Shown here piece by piece: positions 1-9,183 of a stretch of DNA of 64,000 nt. Position 1 is the first letter of the stretch, and each line of letters begins with the position of its first letter. The translations under genes were made by a program, and so were the position numbers. Location of the stretch: assembly GCF_019430945.1 (NCBI RefSeq), contig NZ_JAHYCB010000013.1, positions 62,001-126,000 of the forward strand, read 5' to 3'. Under the pieces are notes generated by a model, which worked only from the letters and a program-made list of their open reading frames with translations, ran no database searches and was not told the DNA's origin. The stretch comes from Neorhizobium populisoli. Lineage in GTDB: Bacteria > Pseudomonadota > Alphaproteobacteria > Rhizobiales > Rhizobiaceae.

Positions 1-2
1 TC

Positions 3-425
3 GCCAAGCATCGCGACAGCAAATATCGATCCGGCCGCACCGGCGATTGGCTCAAGATCAAATGCGTGCAGAGTGAGAGCTTTTTCGTCATAGGATACGA
101 GAAAAGCAGCGTGGCGCGAGGCGGCATCGGCAGTCTGTTGTTGGCGGCGCGACAGGGTGATGGCCTAAGGTCAGTGGGATCAGTCGGCACTGGCTTTAAG
201 GAGCGCGACGCAATTGAACTGAAACAAATGCTCGATGAGCTAAAAACGAAGCGACCAGCCGTCCCGTTAAAGGGAAGAAATCTCGTGTTTGCGCAGCCGA
301 CCCTGATCGCTGAAATCCACTTTCGCGGCTGGACAAGCGATGGAAACCTGCGGCACGCCTCGTACAAGGGCCTTCGTGATGAGCAGGATAATTCGAAGGT
401 TTTTAAGCTGACGGACACGGATTAA
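3..425 (+). CDS. ATP-dependent DNA ligase LigD-type, C-terminal part (cut by window edge)
   Basis: The frame is open from the window's left edge. It reads through SKYRSGRTGDWLKIKC, the motif joining the nucleotidyltransferase and OB-fold domains of LigD-type ligases, into an OB-fold tail ending FKLTDTD. These ligases seal nicks and double-strand ends using ATP, usually with Ku, in bacterial non-homologous end joining. The GTG at 66 is an internal codon and not a start, because the conserved motif lies upstream of it. About 140 residues are visible. The nucleotidyltransferase core, and any polymerase or nuclease domains, lie outside the window. A separate smaller ligase is at 51980-53014. Confidence 0.85.
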   Translation, partial: AKHRDSKYRSGRTGDWLKIKCVQSESFFVIGYEKSSVARGGIGSLLLAARQGDGLRSVGSVGTGFKERDAIELKQMLDELKTKRPAVPLKGRNLVFAQPTLIAEIHFRGWTSDGNLRHASYKGLRDEQDNSKVFKLTDTD

Positions 426-689
426 ACAAGGATGACCAGTTTTGTGGCGGAGGAAAATACCGTTCGTTTAACTCCGCATTCTAACTCAATGCGTGTGTAG
501 GCCGGTCGTGTCTCGAATACAGGGTTCAGGTCGGTTGGAATGGGATGACATTGTTGCCGCGCATGAACGCGAGAGCACCATCCGTCTCGATTGCCTGGAC
601 TAGACCAATTTATGCCCGGAACACATCTGCGCAACGCGGTCCTGCGCCGAAGCAAATCAGCCCATTCTCTGATCCGTTATTCGAAACGC

Positions 690-1430
690 CGACGATCCGG
701 CAAGCTTTCAGGATGCGCTCATTTATCACATGCGCCGGTTCGGGGACAGTTACTGGCAGCTCTATCGTGCCGTGGTTCGTTTGACAGAGACCTTCGACAG
801 CAAGACGCTTTTTGTCCTGGATCCAGGGCGAGAGTGTCCCCGCGGTCGGTTGCCAGTTTGGCCATCCTGCGCTGGATAGAGATGCGCTACAGAGTACCGG
901 AAGGGTTTTTGAAGGAGAAGCTACCGCACCAGACGCGCTCCCTTTACGGTCATGATCCCGGCTACATCAGTCCGGCAGAGCGGCGGCGTATTTCCCTGCA
1001 TTTGCCGGATGATTTCAGCAGCCTGCCCTCGACTGGGTGCGCCGGCGTCACCTATGGCGGCGGTTCGCCTTCGCCGCGCACACTGACTCTGCTGCCAACG
1101 TGAATTTGCACATGGCCGAGGAACTCGACCATCCGGACCTGCTGCGCACTGCCGCGTCTTGCGATGGGAAATGGCAGACCTGATCCGTTTTTAAGACCTC
1201 GATGCTGACAGCGATAGGCTTACAGCGCAATGGGTCTGGGGCGAAGAAACTGCCTCTCAGAAGATCGAGCATCTCGGCTTGATGTTCGGCGCGCTTGCCG
1301 CCTCCCCGTCCGGTGTCGTCAAGGTCGAAGCGTCTTATGCTACCGGCTGCGCCAATCTTCCGCCAGTTCAAAACTATCAGGATCCTGCCATCCTGAATCT
1401 CGCTCCGACATTCGCTGGCGACATCTGATG
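690..1430 (+). pseudogene. Frameshifted remnant, possibly a large integrase-like protein
   Basis: Protein-like segments appear in changing frames: YHMRRFGDSYWQLYRAVVR near 720, TRSLYGHDPGYISPAERRR near 940, and KIEHLGLMFGALAASPSGVV near 1265. No frame is open throughout and there is no credible start. The segments recall large rhizobial tyrosine-recombinase-like integrases, but that match is from memory and unchecked. Nothing else recognisable is seen between the ligase fragment and zwf. Confidence 0.4.
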
Positions 1431-1446
1431 CGCCAATGGCCTCGCC

Positions 1447-2973
1447 TCAGACCGGCCGACCAGCCCCCTGGTGCAAAACGACGCCGAGCTCATGCCACTC
1501 GCGTCCGTCTTTTCGGATCAGATCATCTGCCGAGGCCGGCCCCATGCTACCGGGAGCATATGTATCCGGAAATGTGCCACCGCCCGCCCAGGCATCAAGA
1601 AACGGCTGGACTGCCGCCCATCCTGCTTCGATGCTATCCGCGCGCTGGAACAGAGTCTGGTCACCAATGAACAAATCGTAGATCAAGGATTCATAGCCGG
1701 TCGTTTGCCCGATATCGAACCTGTCAGCGTAGCGGAAGTCCATCGATACGGGAACGGTCTCAACCGATTGGCCGGGGCGCTTGATCGAGATCTCCATGCT
1801 CATTCCTTCATCCGGCTGAACCTGGATAACGAGCCGATTTGGCGGCAAGTGTCGTGTTACTTCGGTCTCGCGGAACTGAGCAAACGGCACCTTGTTAAAT
1901 GTGATGACAATTTCTGTGTCGCGCGCGGTCAAAGCCTTCCCCGTCCGAAGATAGAACGGCACTCCCGCCCAGCGCCAAGTGTCGGCGTAGAGCTTGAGAG
2001 CGACATAGGTTTCGGTTCTGCTATCGGGGGTAACATCGGGCGTCTCCCGATATCCTGTCACCTGCAGGCCATTCAGAGATCCAGGCCCATACGCCCCTCG
2101 TACGCTGTTTGCTGACGCCTCCTCCACTGAGTAGACACGCAGAGCTTTCAGAACCTTTCCCTTTTCATTGCGAACAGCCTCGGCATCGAAACTGTTCGGC
2201 GGTTCCATGGCAATCATTGCCAGCAATTGGAACAGATGGTTCGGGACCATGTCCCGAAGCGCTCCCGTCGCGTCATAGAACTTGCCACGGCTGCCGACAT
2301 CGACGATCTCCGCGGCCGTGATTTGAACATGGTCGATGAAGTTGTTGCCCCACAGGCCTTCGATGATCATGTTTGCAAAGCGTGCCGTCATCAGGTTCTG
2401 CACGGTCTCCTTGCCGAGGAAATGATCGAGCCGGTAGACCTGTGTCTCCGAAACCCGCGCCAATATCTGCGCATTGAGCGCGCGCGCCGAGGCGAGGTCG
2501 GTACCGAACGGTTTTTCGATCGCGACGCGGCGGAAGCAGACGTCAGTTTCCTCCATCAATCCATGCGTCGCGAGCTTTTCAACAATCGGTCCAAACAAGC
2601 TTGGCGGTACGGCGAGATAGAAGGCGGCATTCGCCGTCGGCCCAAGCCGTTTTCCGATGGCATCGTAGATGCCGTCTTTTGTGAAGTCGCCGCTCAGATA
2701 GGAAATTCGTGATCTCAGGCTGTCCCAGGCCTCATCCTTCGTCGCCTGTTCGTCTTGGTGAGGGTTGAGATGGCTCAGGAACTTATCAAGGCGCCCCCGC
2801 AGGAATTCGTCATCGCCCTGATCGATGCCGACGCCGAGAATGGTGAGATCATCTCCCACCAGACCGCTGCGGGTGAGGTTGATAATCGCGGGAATAAGCA
2901 GCCGGCGGGTCAGATCGCCGGTAGCGCCGAAGATGACGAGAGTGACTGGCGGTGCTGACTTTGAGACCATCAT
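1447..2973 (-). CDS. zwf: Glucose-6-phosphate 1-dehydrogenase
   Basis: It oxidises glucose 6-phosphate to 6-phosphogluconolactone with NAD(P)+, the entry to the Entner-Doudoroff and pentose phosphate routes in the cytoplasm. The dinucleotide motif GATGDLTRR is at about residues 16-24, EKPFG at 153-157 and the substrate-binding active-site motif RLDHFLGKE at 181-189. The protein is about 508 residues, the usual length. The ATG at 2973 is chosen because GGGAG lies six bases upstream; an in-frame ATG at 2997 has no such site. No pgl or edd gene sits beside it, so this may be a second, stand-alone copy. The C-terminal tail is open to within 20 bp of the upstream debris. Confidence 0.95.
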   Translation of the reverse strand: MMVSKSAPPVTLVIFGATGDLTRRLLIPAIINLTRSGLVGDDLTILGVGIDQGDDEFLRGRLDKFLSHLNPHQDEQATKDEAWDSLRSRISYLSGDFTKDGIYDAIGKRLGPTANAAFYLAVPPSLFGPIVEKLATHGLMEETDVCFRRVAIEKPFGTDLASARALNAQILARVSETQVYRLDHFLGKETVQNLMTARFANMIIEGLWGNNFIDHVQITAAEIVDVGSRGKFYDATGALRDMVPNHLFQLLAMIAMEPPNSFDAEAVRNEKGKVLKALRVYSVEEASANSVRGAYGPGSLNGLQVTGYRETPDVTPDSRTETYVALKLYADTWRWAGVPFYLRTGKALTARDTEIVITFNKVPFAQFRETEVTRHLPPNRLVIQVQPDEGMSMEISIKRPGQSVETVPVSMDFRYADRFDIGQTTGYESLIYDLFIGDQTLFQRADSIEAGWAAVQPFLDAWAGGGTFPDTYAPGSMGPASADDLIRKDGREWHELGVVLHQGAGRPV

Positions 2974-3109
2974 ACATGGCTCCCTTCGATGAAACATTGC
3001 AGGGATATAGGGCTGAGCCTGCGATCAGCAATTCTCCGGGGATGTGGACTTTCTCGACGGTATGCGGGACCTATCTCGGAACGGATCAAGCTTATGGAAA
3101 GGAAACGCC

Positions 3110-3685
3110 ATGCCGATGCTTCTGCCACAGATTTTCCTGGTTCGACATGGCGAGACGGCCTGGGTCTCCGGCCGTCACACTGGAAGGTCGGATATCGATC
3201 TGACGCCCAATGGCGAAGAAGCTGCGAGATCGCTCGCTGGGCGTCTACAGGAATTTGCCACTGAGGTCGTCTGGTCAAGTCCGTCTCTGCGCGCGCGCAG
3301 GACATGCGAGCTTGCTGGATTCGCATCCGAGGTGTCCGTGAAGCCCGATCTACACGAGTGGGATTACGGACAGTATGAAGGGATCACTACGAAGGAGATT
3401 CAGCAGACGGCGCCCGGCTGGCGGCTTTTCCGTGATGGTGCCCCAGGCGGTGAAGATGTGAAACAGGTGGGTGTAAGAGCGGATCGCATCATCCACAACA
3501 TCAGACAGATCGGTGCACCCATCTTAATTTTCTCAAGTTCGCATTTTCTGCGTGTTCTTGCCGCCAGATGGCTCGGACTTCGGCTCGAACGGGGCGAAAG
3601 CTTCGTTCTTGGCACAGCAAGCCTTAGTATCCTCGGATACGAGCACGATCGTCAAGAACCGGTTATCCGGGCGTGGAATACGTAA
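3110..3685 (+). CDS. Histidine phosphatase family protein
   Basis: It belongs to the phosphoglycerate mutase-like histidine phosphatases. The catalytic motif LVRHGETAW is at residues 10-18, the second acid/Arg region (HEWDYGQYEG) follows near residue 82, and the second catalytic histidine is in SSSHFLRV. At 191 residues it matches small members (CobC/GpmB/SixA-like), whose substrates cannot be read from sequence. The ATG at 3110 has GGAAAGGAAA just upstream; a longer open frame begins at 3044 but lacks a site. It is divergent from zwf with about 135 bp between the starts. Confidence 0.85.
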   Translation: MPMLLPQIFLVRHGETAWVSGRHTGRSDIDLTPNGEEAARSLAGRLQEFATEVVWSSPSLRARRTCELAGFASEVSVKPDLHEWDYGQYEGITTKEIQQTAPGWRLFRDGAPGGEDVKQVGVRADRIIHNIRQIGAPILIFSSSHFLRVLAARWLGLRLERGESFVLGTASLSILGYEHDRQEPVIRAWNT

Positions 3686-4059
3686 AGCCTCCACCGTAAT
3701 CATTGATCCAGGCCTTGGATGTCGCATTCACGGAAAGGAACACGTCTGCTTCTTGGCGAACAGCGTTGATGCGGATGCCTCTGTGCGCTTATGCGAGGCC
3801 TGCTTTGCCACCATGCTTACCAGGTGAACTGTCGTTAATCGCAACGGCTTTCGTGCGAGCCTTCATCCATAGAAGCGGGCGGGTAGCGTCAAAACGGGAG
3901 CGGCTCGTCCTATGCGACGAAGGCTCGTACTCGACGCTACGTGTCGAAACGTTCCAAAGTTTCCGCGTTGGGCGGATAGACACCGAGTGTAGATTTTCCA
4001 GACTCAATTTCCAGCTTTAGAAACTCTTCCTGCTCCTCCATGGCGACCGCCTCTCGCTA
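3686..4059. other. Gap with no supported gene
   Basis: No frame gives a convincing protein. The last 100 bases may hold the decayed N-terminal part of the nuclease remnant that follows. Confidence 0.5.
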
Positions 4060-4848
4060 GGGGAGACTGACATCGAATTGGTGGTTAAGACCGATGACGA
4101 TGCGGCATCCTCATTGAGAACAAGGTTCGCGCACCGTTGATGGACCGCCAGTTTGCCCGCTATCGCATGCGTGGCGAGGCAAGCATCCTTAGTGGCCAGT
4201 GGCAGCGGTTCAAGGCGATCCTGATGTCGCCGCAATCCTACTACCAGACTCTCGCCGTCGAGCATTCCTCGCAGATCGATGCGAACCTGTCCTACGAGGT
4301 CGTGATTGATTTCCTCGCTGAACGACCCGAGTTCGCCTTCAGTAGCGGATTTCAGGGAGAGGAGACGTCAAGTCGCCAGATGTCACGATCATGGAGTTCT
4401 ATCAGAACTACTGATGCAATTGCCTCGTCTCAATTCCCACAACTCCACCTCATCAAACCGGACGTCGTCGGGAGCGGAATTTACTACCCTCCCCTATTTG
4501 GCGGCAACAGCCTCAGGCTGATCCTCAAGTTCAAGGGCATCGGCTGCGAGTTGCATTGACGACCAGGAAATCCGAGGAACTACCGATGCATTGAGGCTCT
4601 ACCTCCAACCCGACATGATCGTTCGGCCGATAAAATCCCTGGCGTTCGTCAATGTGCAGACGCCCGCGATCAATCACCTTCTGGACTTCGACACGGTCAA
4701 GGACCACATCATCGAAAGCCTCCACGTGCTCGAGCGCCTGCGGGTGTTCGCTATGGATGAGAGCGTCAGAAGGCTGATCTTGGCGGCAATTCAGATATCT
4801 CTCGATTATTTCGTGCGACAGATCAAAACGGAAACGGGCGCCAGATAG
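4060..4848 (+). pseudogene. PD-(D/E)XK nuclease superfamily remnant
   Basis: Three frames together give one nuclease-like protein. GETDIELVV is followed by LIENKVRAPLMDRQFARYR (frame change near 4115), which together give the D...(D/E)xK active-site pattern of PD-(D/E)XK nucleases. SQIDANLSYEVVIDFLAERP follows, then LFGGNSLRLILKFKGIGCEL and a last segment ending at 4848. Such proteins often belong to restriction or abortive-infection loci. At least three frameshifts or stops make it inactive. It lies directly before an AbiEii-like remnant in the same orientation, suggesting one lost defence cassette beside a tRNA gene. Confidence 0.6.
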
Positions 4849-4872
4849 ATGCTCTGACAGGCGATCACTTCC

Positions 4873-5572
4873 TTGTCGAGGAGCCAGTCGGAAACCCTGT
4901 TCGATCAGGCGGTATCTATCATCAATCAGGCCAACTCGGCGTTTACGGTCGTGGATAGCTGGTCCTTCGCGGCGGTACCGCGACGATGTTGCAGATCGAC
5001 TATCGCGAAAGCTACGATATCGATCTGTTCGTCGACGATCCGCAAGTCCTTCCATATCTCAATCCTAATACGCAGGGTAACACGCTTGAGATGGAGCCGG
5101 ACGAATATAAGACCGACGGGTGAGGGCGCTGAAAATGGCGTTCTCCGGAGTCGGCGAGATCGACTTCATTTGCGCGCCCAGTCTCACGAAAGACCCTGTC
5201 ACACAACGGGAGTACGAGGCGTTCAAGTCGATCTCGAAACGCCGGGCGAGATAATTGCGAAGAAAATCCATTGTCGCGGAGGATCGCTGCAACCTCGGTA
5301 TATCTTTGATCTCGCGTGCGTGGCGAATTCTGCGGTGATGAATATGTCATCGAGGCTTTATCGCTACTGAACGACAAGGTCGGCATTGCCCTTGGCGTGG
5401 CCGAACGCATGAAGCCTAATTTCGTCAAGGGCATCATCGACCAGCTGAAATCCGTCGAGGGTATAAGGACATACCCGAAATCGCACAAGAACGGACAATT
5501 ACTGTTCTCAAGGCGGCCCTCGCCCATGAGCCGAACCCCTCAGACACGGCCAGTTCCGACAGAAAGCTATAA
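4873..5572 (+). pseudogene. AbiEii/AbiGii-type nucleotidyltransferase toxin remnant
   Basis: The segments ETLFDQAVSIINQANSAFTV, MLQIDYRESYDIDLFVDDP, VGEIDFICAPSLT, VQVDLETPGEIIAKKIHCRG and IALGVAERM appear in different frames but in family order. The GGT...DIDLF part is the nucleotidyltransferase core of the AbiEii/AbiGii toxin family, the toxin half of type IV toxin-antitoxin phage-defence systems. The original stop is probably at 5570-5572 after ALAHEPNPSD. Several frameshifts remove function, and no intact AbiEi-like antitoxin is seen upstream. Confidence 0.7.
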
Positions 5573-5843
5573 TATTCGAAGGTCCGCGCAAATAGATCGT
5601 TCGCCCCATAAGCATGCGGTAACCAGCGGCACTGTCGGGGACAACCATTCCGAGCTGGCCTCGCGCCCTTGCTGTGATCCAAGACTCTGATGGCAACGAA
5701 GATAACCCTCGCGGACCTGACTACCTGCGACAACGGCACGGTCGTCGTCGCCAGATTAACCCGGTCAACGTCCCTCGGATTCACCGCGATTGCCAGACTT
5801 CACATTTTTGTGAAAATTCCTGCATTTACGCTCAAACGCGAAA

Positions 5844-5868
5844 CACCCCGTCTTAGGGGCATTTTTTT
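5844..5868 (+). terminator. Weak hairpin followed by T-run
   Basis: A short CCCC/GGGG hairpin is followed by seven T residues, 64 bp from the 3' end of the tRNA gene. It may have ended the transcript of the decayed cassette upstream. Nothing else is recognised between 5573 and 5931. Confidence 0.35.
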
Positions 5869-5931
5869 GCGCCGTGAGTTCAGAGGTTGATGGAGGCCAG
5901 ATCAACGGATCGTGGCGGCCGACATAGTCGT

Positions 5932-6007
5932 TGGTGGGCCCGGCAGGATTCGAACCTGCAACCAATCGGTTATGAGCCGACGGCTCTAACCGTTGAGCTA
6001 CAGGCCC
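5932..6007 (-). tRNA. tRNA with CAU anticodon, probably tRNA-Ile2 (lysidine-modified)
   Basis: The reverse complement folds as a complete 76-nt cloverleaf with an encoded CCA end. The 7-bp acceptor stem starts GGGCCTG, followed by a D-arm with GCTC/GAGC, an anticodon stem GTCGG/CCGAT around loop CTCATAA, and a T-arm with GGTTCGAATCC. The anticodon is CAT. The G/C-rich acceptor stem and general shape resemble elongator tRNA-Ile2, whose C34 is converted to lysidine by TilS to read AUA, rather than initiator tRNA; elongator tRNA-Met is the alternative. tRNA 3' ends are common integration sites, which fits the mobile debris nearby. Confidence 0.9.
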
Positions 6008-6267
6008 GGCCGCGGGAAACTAGGGTCCCTTCCGTTAAAATGCAATCTCTTACACACCCACAAAAAAATGTCTCGCCTGAACGGATTAGAAACCCGACCC
6101 GCGTGTCGAAACCTAATTTGAAATTTCAGCACTTCAGTGCCGGGCGACCGTGAACAAGGAAAATCATGCCGTATGGAGTCGGTCACGATCACCAAGGACG
6201 GCTACGAACGGTTGACAAACGGTCCGCGGCAAATCGTCGTCAAGTCATCCGAGAAGGCTCGAGACAT

Positions 6268-6303
6268 AAAAAGGCACCGGCGAGACTTGGGCGGTGCCTT
6301 TTT
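6268..6303. terminator. Strong bidirectional rho-independent terminator
   Basis: A 12-bp A/T-flanked stem (AAAAAGGCACCG paired with CGGTGCCTTTTT) with a 12-nt loop lies 24 bp past the stop of the leftward oxidoreductase gene. It would end the sugar operon transcript and also block reading from the left. Confidence 0.85.
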
Positions 6304-6326
6304 AATGGTCGGGATGAATCGTCGTC

Positions 6327-7322
6327 TCAGAGCGCCAGTTCGCGCCGCATCATTTCCAATCGTTCCATGGCGATGACGCCTTCGGCGATCGTGGGGGCAG
6401 GTGTCGGTGCCCCGCCCAGAGCAGGCACGACGTCCGCCAGAAGCGCATGATAGCCCTTCGGGTCCTCGTTGGCCGCGGCCGTAAAATTCGGTTTCCACGT
6501 CAGCGTATCGCAGTTCTCCGTCAGCGTCGCACCGAGGTCATCGATCTTGAAGGGTGGGTTGCGGTGCCACTTAATCTCGATCACGTCGTCCACCTCGATG
6601 CGCTGATGATCGCCCATCAGTTCGATGCGCTCGACCGGCGTGCCGCGCGACTGCACGGTGCCCATGGCGATGTTGCCGATAGCGCCGCATTCGAATTCGA
6701 AAGCAACATGGAAAAGCATGCGACCCGGCACCTTCTCCACCTTGCGCGTGGAAATCGAGCGCACCGGCGAAACCAGAAAGGACACCAGATCCATGTAGTG
6801 AACGCAGTGATGCAGGAAGAAGCCTGTATAATCGACATTGCCGACGAAATAGCCCGGCGCCGTCATATAGTAACCGGTGAGGCCCAGAACATCGCCGAAG
6901 CGGCCGGATCTGACGATATTCGCCGCCATGCGATTGCCGATCGAATAACGCTTCATGAAACCGACCAGCAGCGGCTTTTTCGCCTTTTCGGAGGCGGCGA
7001 GCAGTTCGCGCGCCCCGGCGGCCGAGCCTGACGGAGGCTTTTCCATAAAAACCGAAAGACCGCGTTCGAGCGCTGCCTTGCCGAAGGCCAAGTGCTGATC
7101 CGGACCGACCGCCATGCCGACCGCGTCGATGCCGGGGGTCGAGATCAGCGTTTGCGCATCCGTCGTCAGATTGGTGACGCCGAATTGCCGCCCGGCATCC
7201 TTCAGGCGCTTGCCGTCGATATCGCACATGGCGACGAGCTCGACGTCATGGCGCACAAGCTGAGGAAGCAGCATCTGGGTTGCGTGGACACCGCAACCGA
7301 TCCAACCGATTTTCAAAGTCAT
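6327..7322 (-). CDS. Gfo/Idh/MocA family oxidoreductase
   Basis: A cytoplasmic NAD(P)-dependent dehydrogenase for a sugar, inositol or related polyol. The N-terminal Rossmann motif IGWIGCGVHA is at residues 4-13, and the conserved EKPPSG (EKP lysine motif of the family) at 94-99. The C-terminal half is the family alpha/beta domain with HHCVHYMDL. At 331 residues it has the normal length. The ATG at 7322 overlaps the stop of the epimerase upstream (ATGA), showing translational coupling. A longer open frame starts at 7412 but would run into the neighbouring gene. It is the last gene of the leftward operon and is followed by a strong terminator. Confidence 0.9.
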   Translation of the reverse strand: MTLKIGWIGCGVHATQMLLPQLVRHDVELVAMCDIDGKRLKDAGRQFGVTNLTTDAQTLISTPGIDAVGMAVGPDQHLAFGKAALERGLSVFMEKPPSGSAAGARELLAASEKAKKPLLVGFMKRYSIGNRMAANIVRSGRFGDVLGLTGYYMTAPGYFVGNVDYTGFFLHHCVHYMDLVSFLVSPVRSISTRKVEKVPGRMLFHVAFEFECGAIGNIAMGTVQSRGTPVERIELMGDHQRIEVDDVIEIKWHRNPPFKIDDLGATLTENCDTLTWKPNFTAAANEDPKGYHALLADVVPALGGAPTPAPTIAEGVIAMERLEMMRRELAL

Positions 7323-8200
7323 CGACGATATTCCGTAAGCAGGAGATGGGATTTCATAAAGGTGCTGGATGCTGCAAGGCGATCGCTTTCGTCTTCGTGC
7401 GGTGCCCGCCATTGGGCGAACGGCACGCCGAACCGGTCGTCGTTGCGGCGGAAAGGCTCGAGCGAAACGGGCCCCTTGTAGCTGACCTCGTGAAGCGCGC
7501 GGCAGACCTCAACCCAGTTGGTCATGCCCGTTCCTGGAAAGCCGCGGTGATTTTCATTGGCCTGGAAATGCACGAGGTGATCTCCGGCGAGAAGGATCGC
7601 CTCGGCGAGCGAGCTTTCTTCCATATGCATGTGAAAGGTATCGAGCATCAGCTTCACAGCCGGATGGTCGACCGCATCCAGTAGCTCCATAGCTTGTTGG
7701 GTGGTGCACAGCACGTCGCTCTCGAAGCGGTTCAGAGGCTCCACGGCCAATAGCACGCCAGCTTTTGCTGCGTGATCACCGGCTTCCTTGAGGCCCGCGA
7801 CGCAGCGTTCCTTGCGAGCCAACCGTTCGGTTTCATCAACCGGCAGAGGGGGCCTGCCTGCGAAGACGAGCGGATTGCCGGTCAGCGGACCGCCGACAAT
7901 TTTCGCGCCCAGGCCGGCCGCGCAATCGACAGTATATTTCAGATAGTCGATACCGGCGCGATGCGCTTCGGGATCTGCAGACGAAAGATTGCGCTGCAGG
8001 TTGACGCGTGCGGCAAGCACCGCGCCGAGACCGGCATCATCGAGCGCCTTCCTCGTTTCCGTGAGATCAATTTCGCCGGCTTCCGGAACCAGAAGCTCGA
8101 CGAAATCGAAGCCATGCTCGCGCATCTTCGCAAACAGCGGGAAATGCTCCGCCGTGAACGGCCTAGCATATTGCATGGAAATCAACCCGATGGGGTTCAT
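7319..8200 (-). CDS. Sugar phosphate isomerase/epimerase (xylose isomerase-like TIM barrel)
   Basis: It resembles AP-endonuclease-2/xylose-isomerase-like TIM barrels such as ketose 3-epimerases. Metal-binding residues are visible in VEPLNRFE, LMLDTFHMHMEE, HFQANENHRGFPG and SLEPF, matching the Glu-Asp-His-Glu metal site of that superfamily. The protein is about 293 residues. The ATG at 8200 is chosen because GAGGA lies six bases upstream; an ATG at 8206 touches that site and a start at 8341 would add unrelated sequence. Its 3' end overlaps the dehydrogenase start. The pair probably oxidises and epimerises the imported sugar; the substrate is not deducible. Confidence 0.85.
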   Translation of the reverse strand: MNPIGLISMQYARPFTAEHFPLFAKMREHGFDFVELLVPEAGEIDLTETRKALDDAGLGAVLAARVNLQRNLSSADPEAHRAGIDYLKYTVDCAAGLGAKIVGGPLTGNPLVFAGRPPLPVDETERLARKERCVAGLKEAGDHAAKAGVLLAVEPLNRFESDVLCTTQQAMELLDAVDHPAVKLMLDTFHMHMEESSLAEAILLAGDHLVHFQANENHRGFPGTGMTNWVEVCRALHEVSYKGPVSLEPFRRNDDRFGVPFAQWRAPHEDESDRLAASSTFMKSHLLLTEYRR

Positions 8201-8349
8201 TGTCATTCCTCTTTTTGCATCCAAAAATTCAGTTTGGCGTTGTTCGAGCTTGCCGAACCGTCCCCTGGCTCTTCGCTCGGGCTCCGGGCGTTCGTCATTC
8301 AAAACGATCCACCTGATCGTTTCATCGGCTTCGCCGACCATTTCTCACC

Positions 8350-9183
8350 TCACCCCTTCACCGCCCCTTGAGTCAGCCCACCGATCAGCCGACGCTGGAC
8401 AAGTAGGAAGAGGATGGTCGCGGGCATGGCGCCAACCACGGCACCGGCGGCCAGCAGACCCCATTCGATCTGGTACTCGCCGATCAGGGTCTGGATGGCG
8501 ACGGTGACGGGCCGCACGTTTCGTCCGCCGAGCGTCAGCGCATAGAGATATTCATTCCAGGCGGTGATGAAGATGTATATGCCGGTGGAAATGATGCCGG
8601 GCATGGTGAGCGGCAGGACTACCTTGCGCAACGCCGTCAGCCGCGAGCAACCATCCGTCATCGCCGCTTCGTCGAGGCTTTTCGGGATGGCGCCGATATA
8701 GCTCGTCAGCATCCACACGGCGAACGGGATCGCCACAGTCGCATTAGCGAGGATCAGACCGAAATGCGTGTCGAGAAGACTGGAGCGGCGCATCAGCACG
8801 AAGAGCGGCAGGATGAGCAACACGATCGGGAACATGTTGATCAGCAGGAACTGCAGCATCAAAAGCTTGCGGCCCCTGAAACGGAAACGGGAAAAGGCAT
8901 AGGCCGCCGTTACCGACACGATCAGGCCGACCACGACCGTGCCACAGGCAATGATGAGGCTGTCGAGCATGTTCTTCAGGAACGACGTCTGCTCGATCAA
9001 CCGAAAATAATTGTCGAGACTCCAGCCTATCGGCGAGAGCGCAACTCCGGTCGCGTTCAGGGTTGCCGTTGGGGTTAGCGACGTCAGTATCATCCAGGCA
9101 AACGGCGCCATGGCGAACAGGACAATCACAAGTACGGGCAGATCCGTGGTAATGATCCGGCGAACGGTGGTTTGCTTGTTCAT
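8350..9183 (-). CDS. Carbohydrate ABC transporter permease (MalG/UgpE type)
   Basis: An inner-membrane permease of a binding-protein-dependent sugar importer. Six hydrophobic segments fit the MalG topology. The EAA loop that contacts the ATPase reads SLDEAAMTDGCSRLTALRKV followed by PLTMPG at about residues 170-195. Length is 277 residues, usual for the class. Its ATG overlaps the stop of the preceding permease (ATGA), and about 150 bp separate its stop from the epimerase start. Confidence 0.92.
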   Translation of the reverse strand: MNKQTTVRRIITTDLPVLVIVLFAMAPFAWMILTSLTPTATLNATGVALSPIGWSLDNYFRLIEQTSFLKNMLDSLIIACGTVVVGLIVSVTAAYAFSRFRFRGRKLLMLQFLLINMFPIVLLILPLFVLMRRSSLLDTHFGLILANATVAIPFAVWMLTSYIGAIPKSLDEAAMTDGCSRLTALRKVVLPLTMPGIISTGIYIFITAWNEYLYALTLGGRNVRPVTVAIQTLIGEYQIEWGLLAAGAVVGAMPATILFLLVQRRLIGGLTQGAVKG

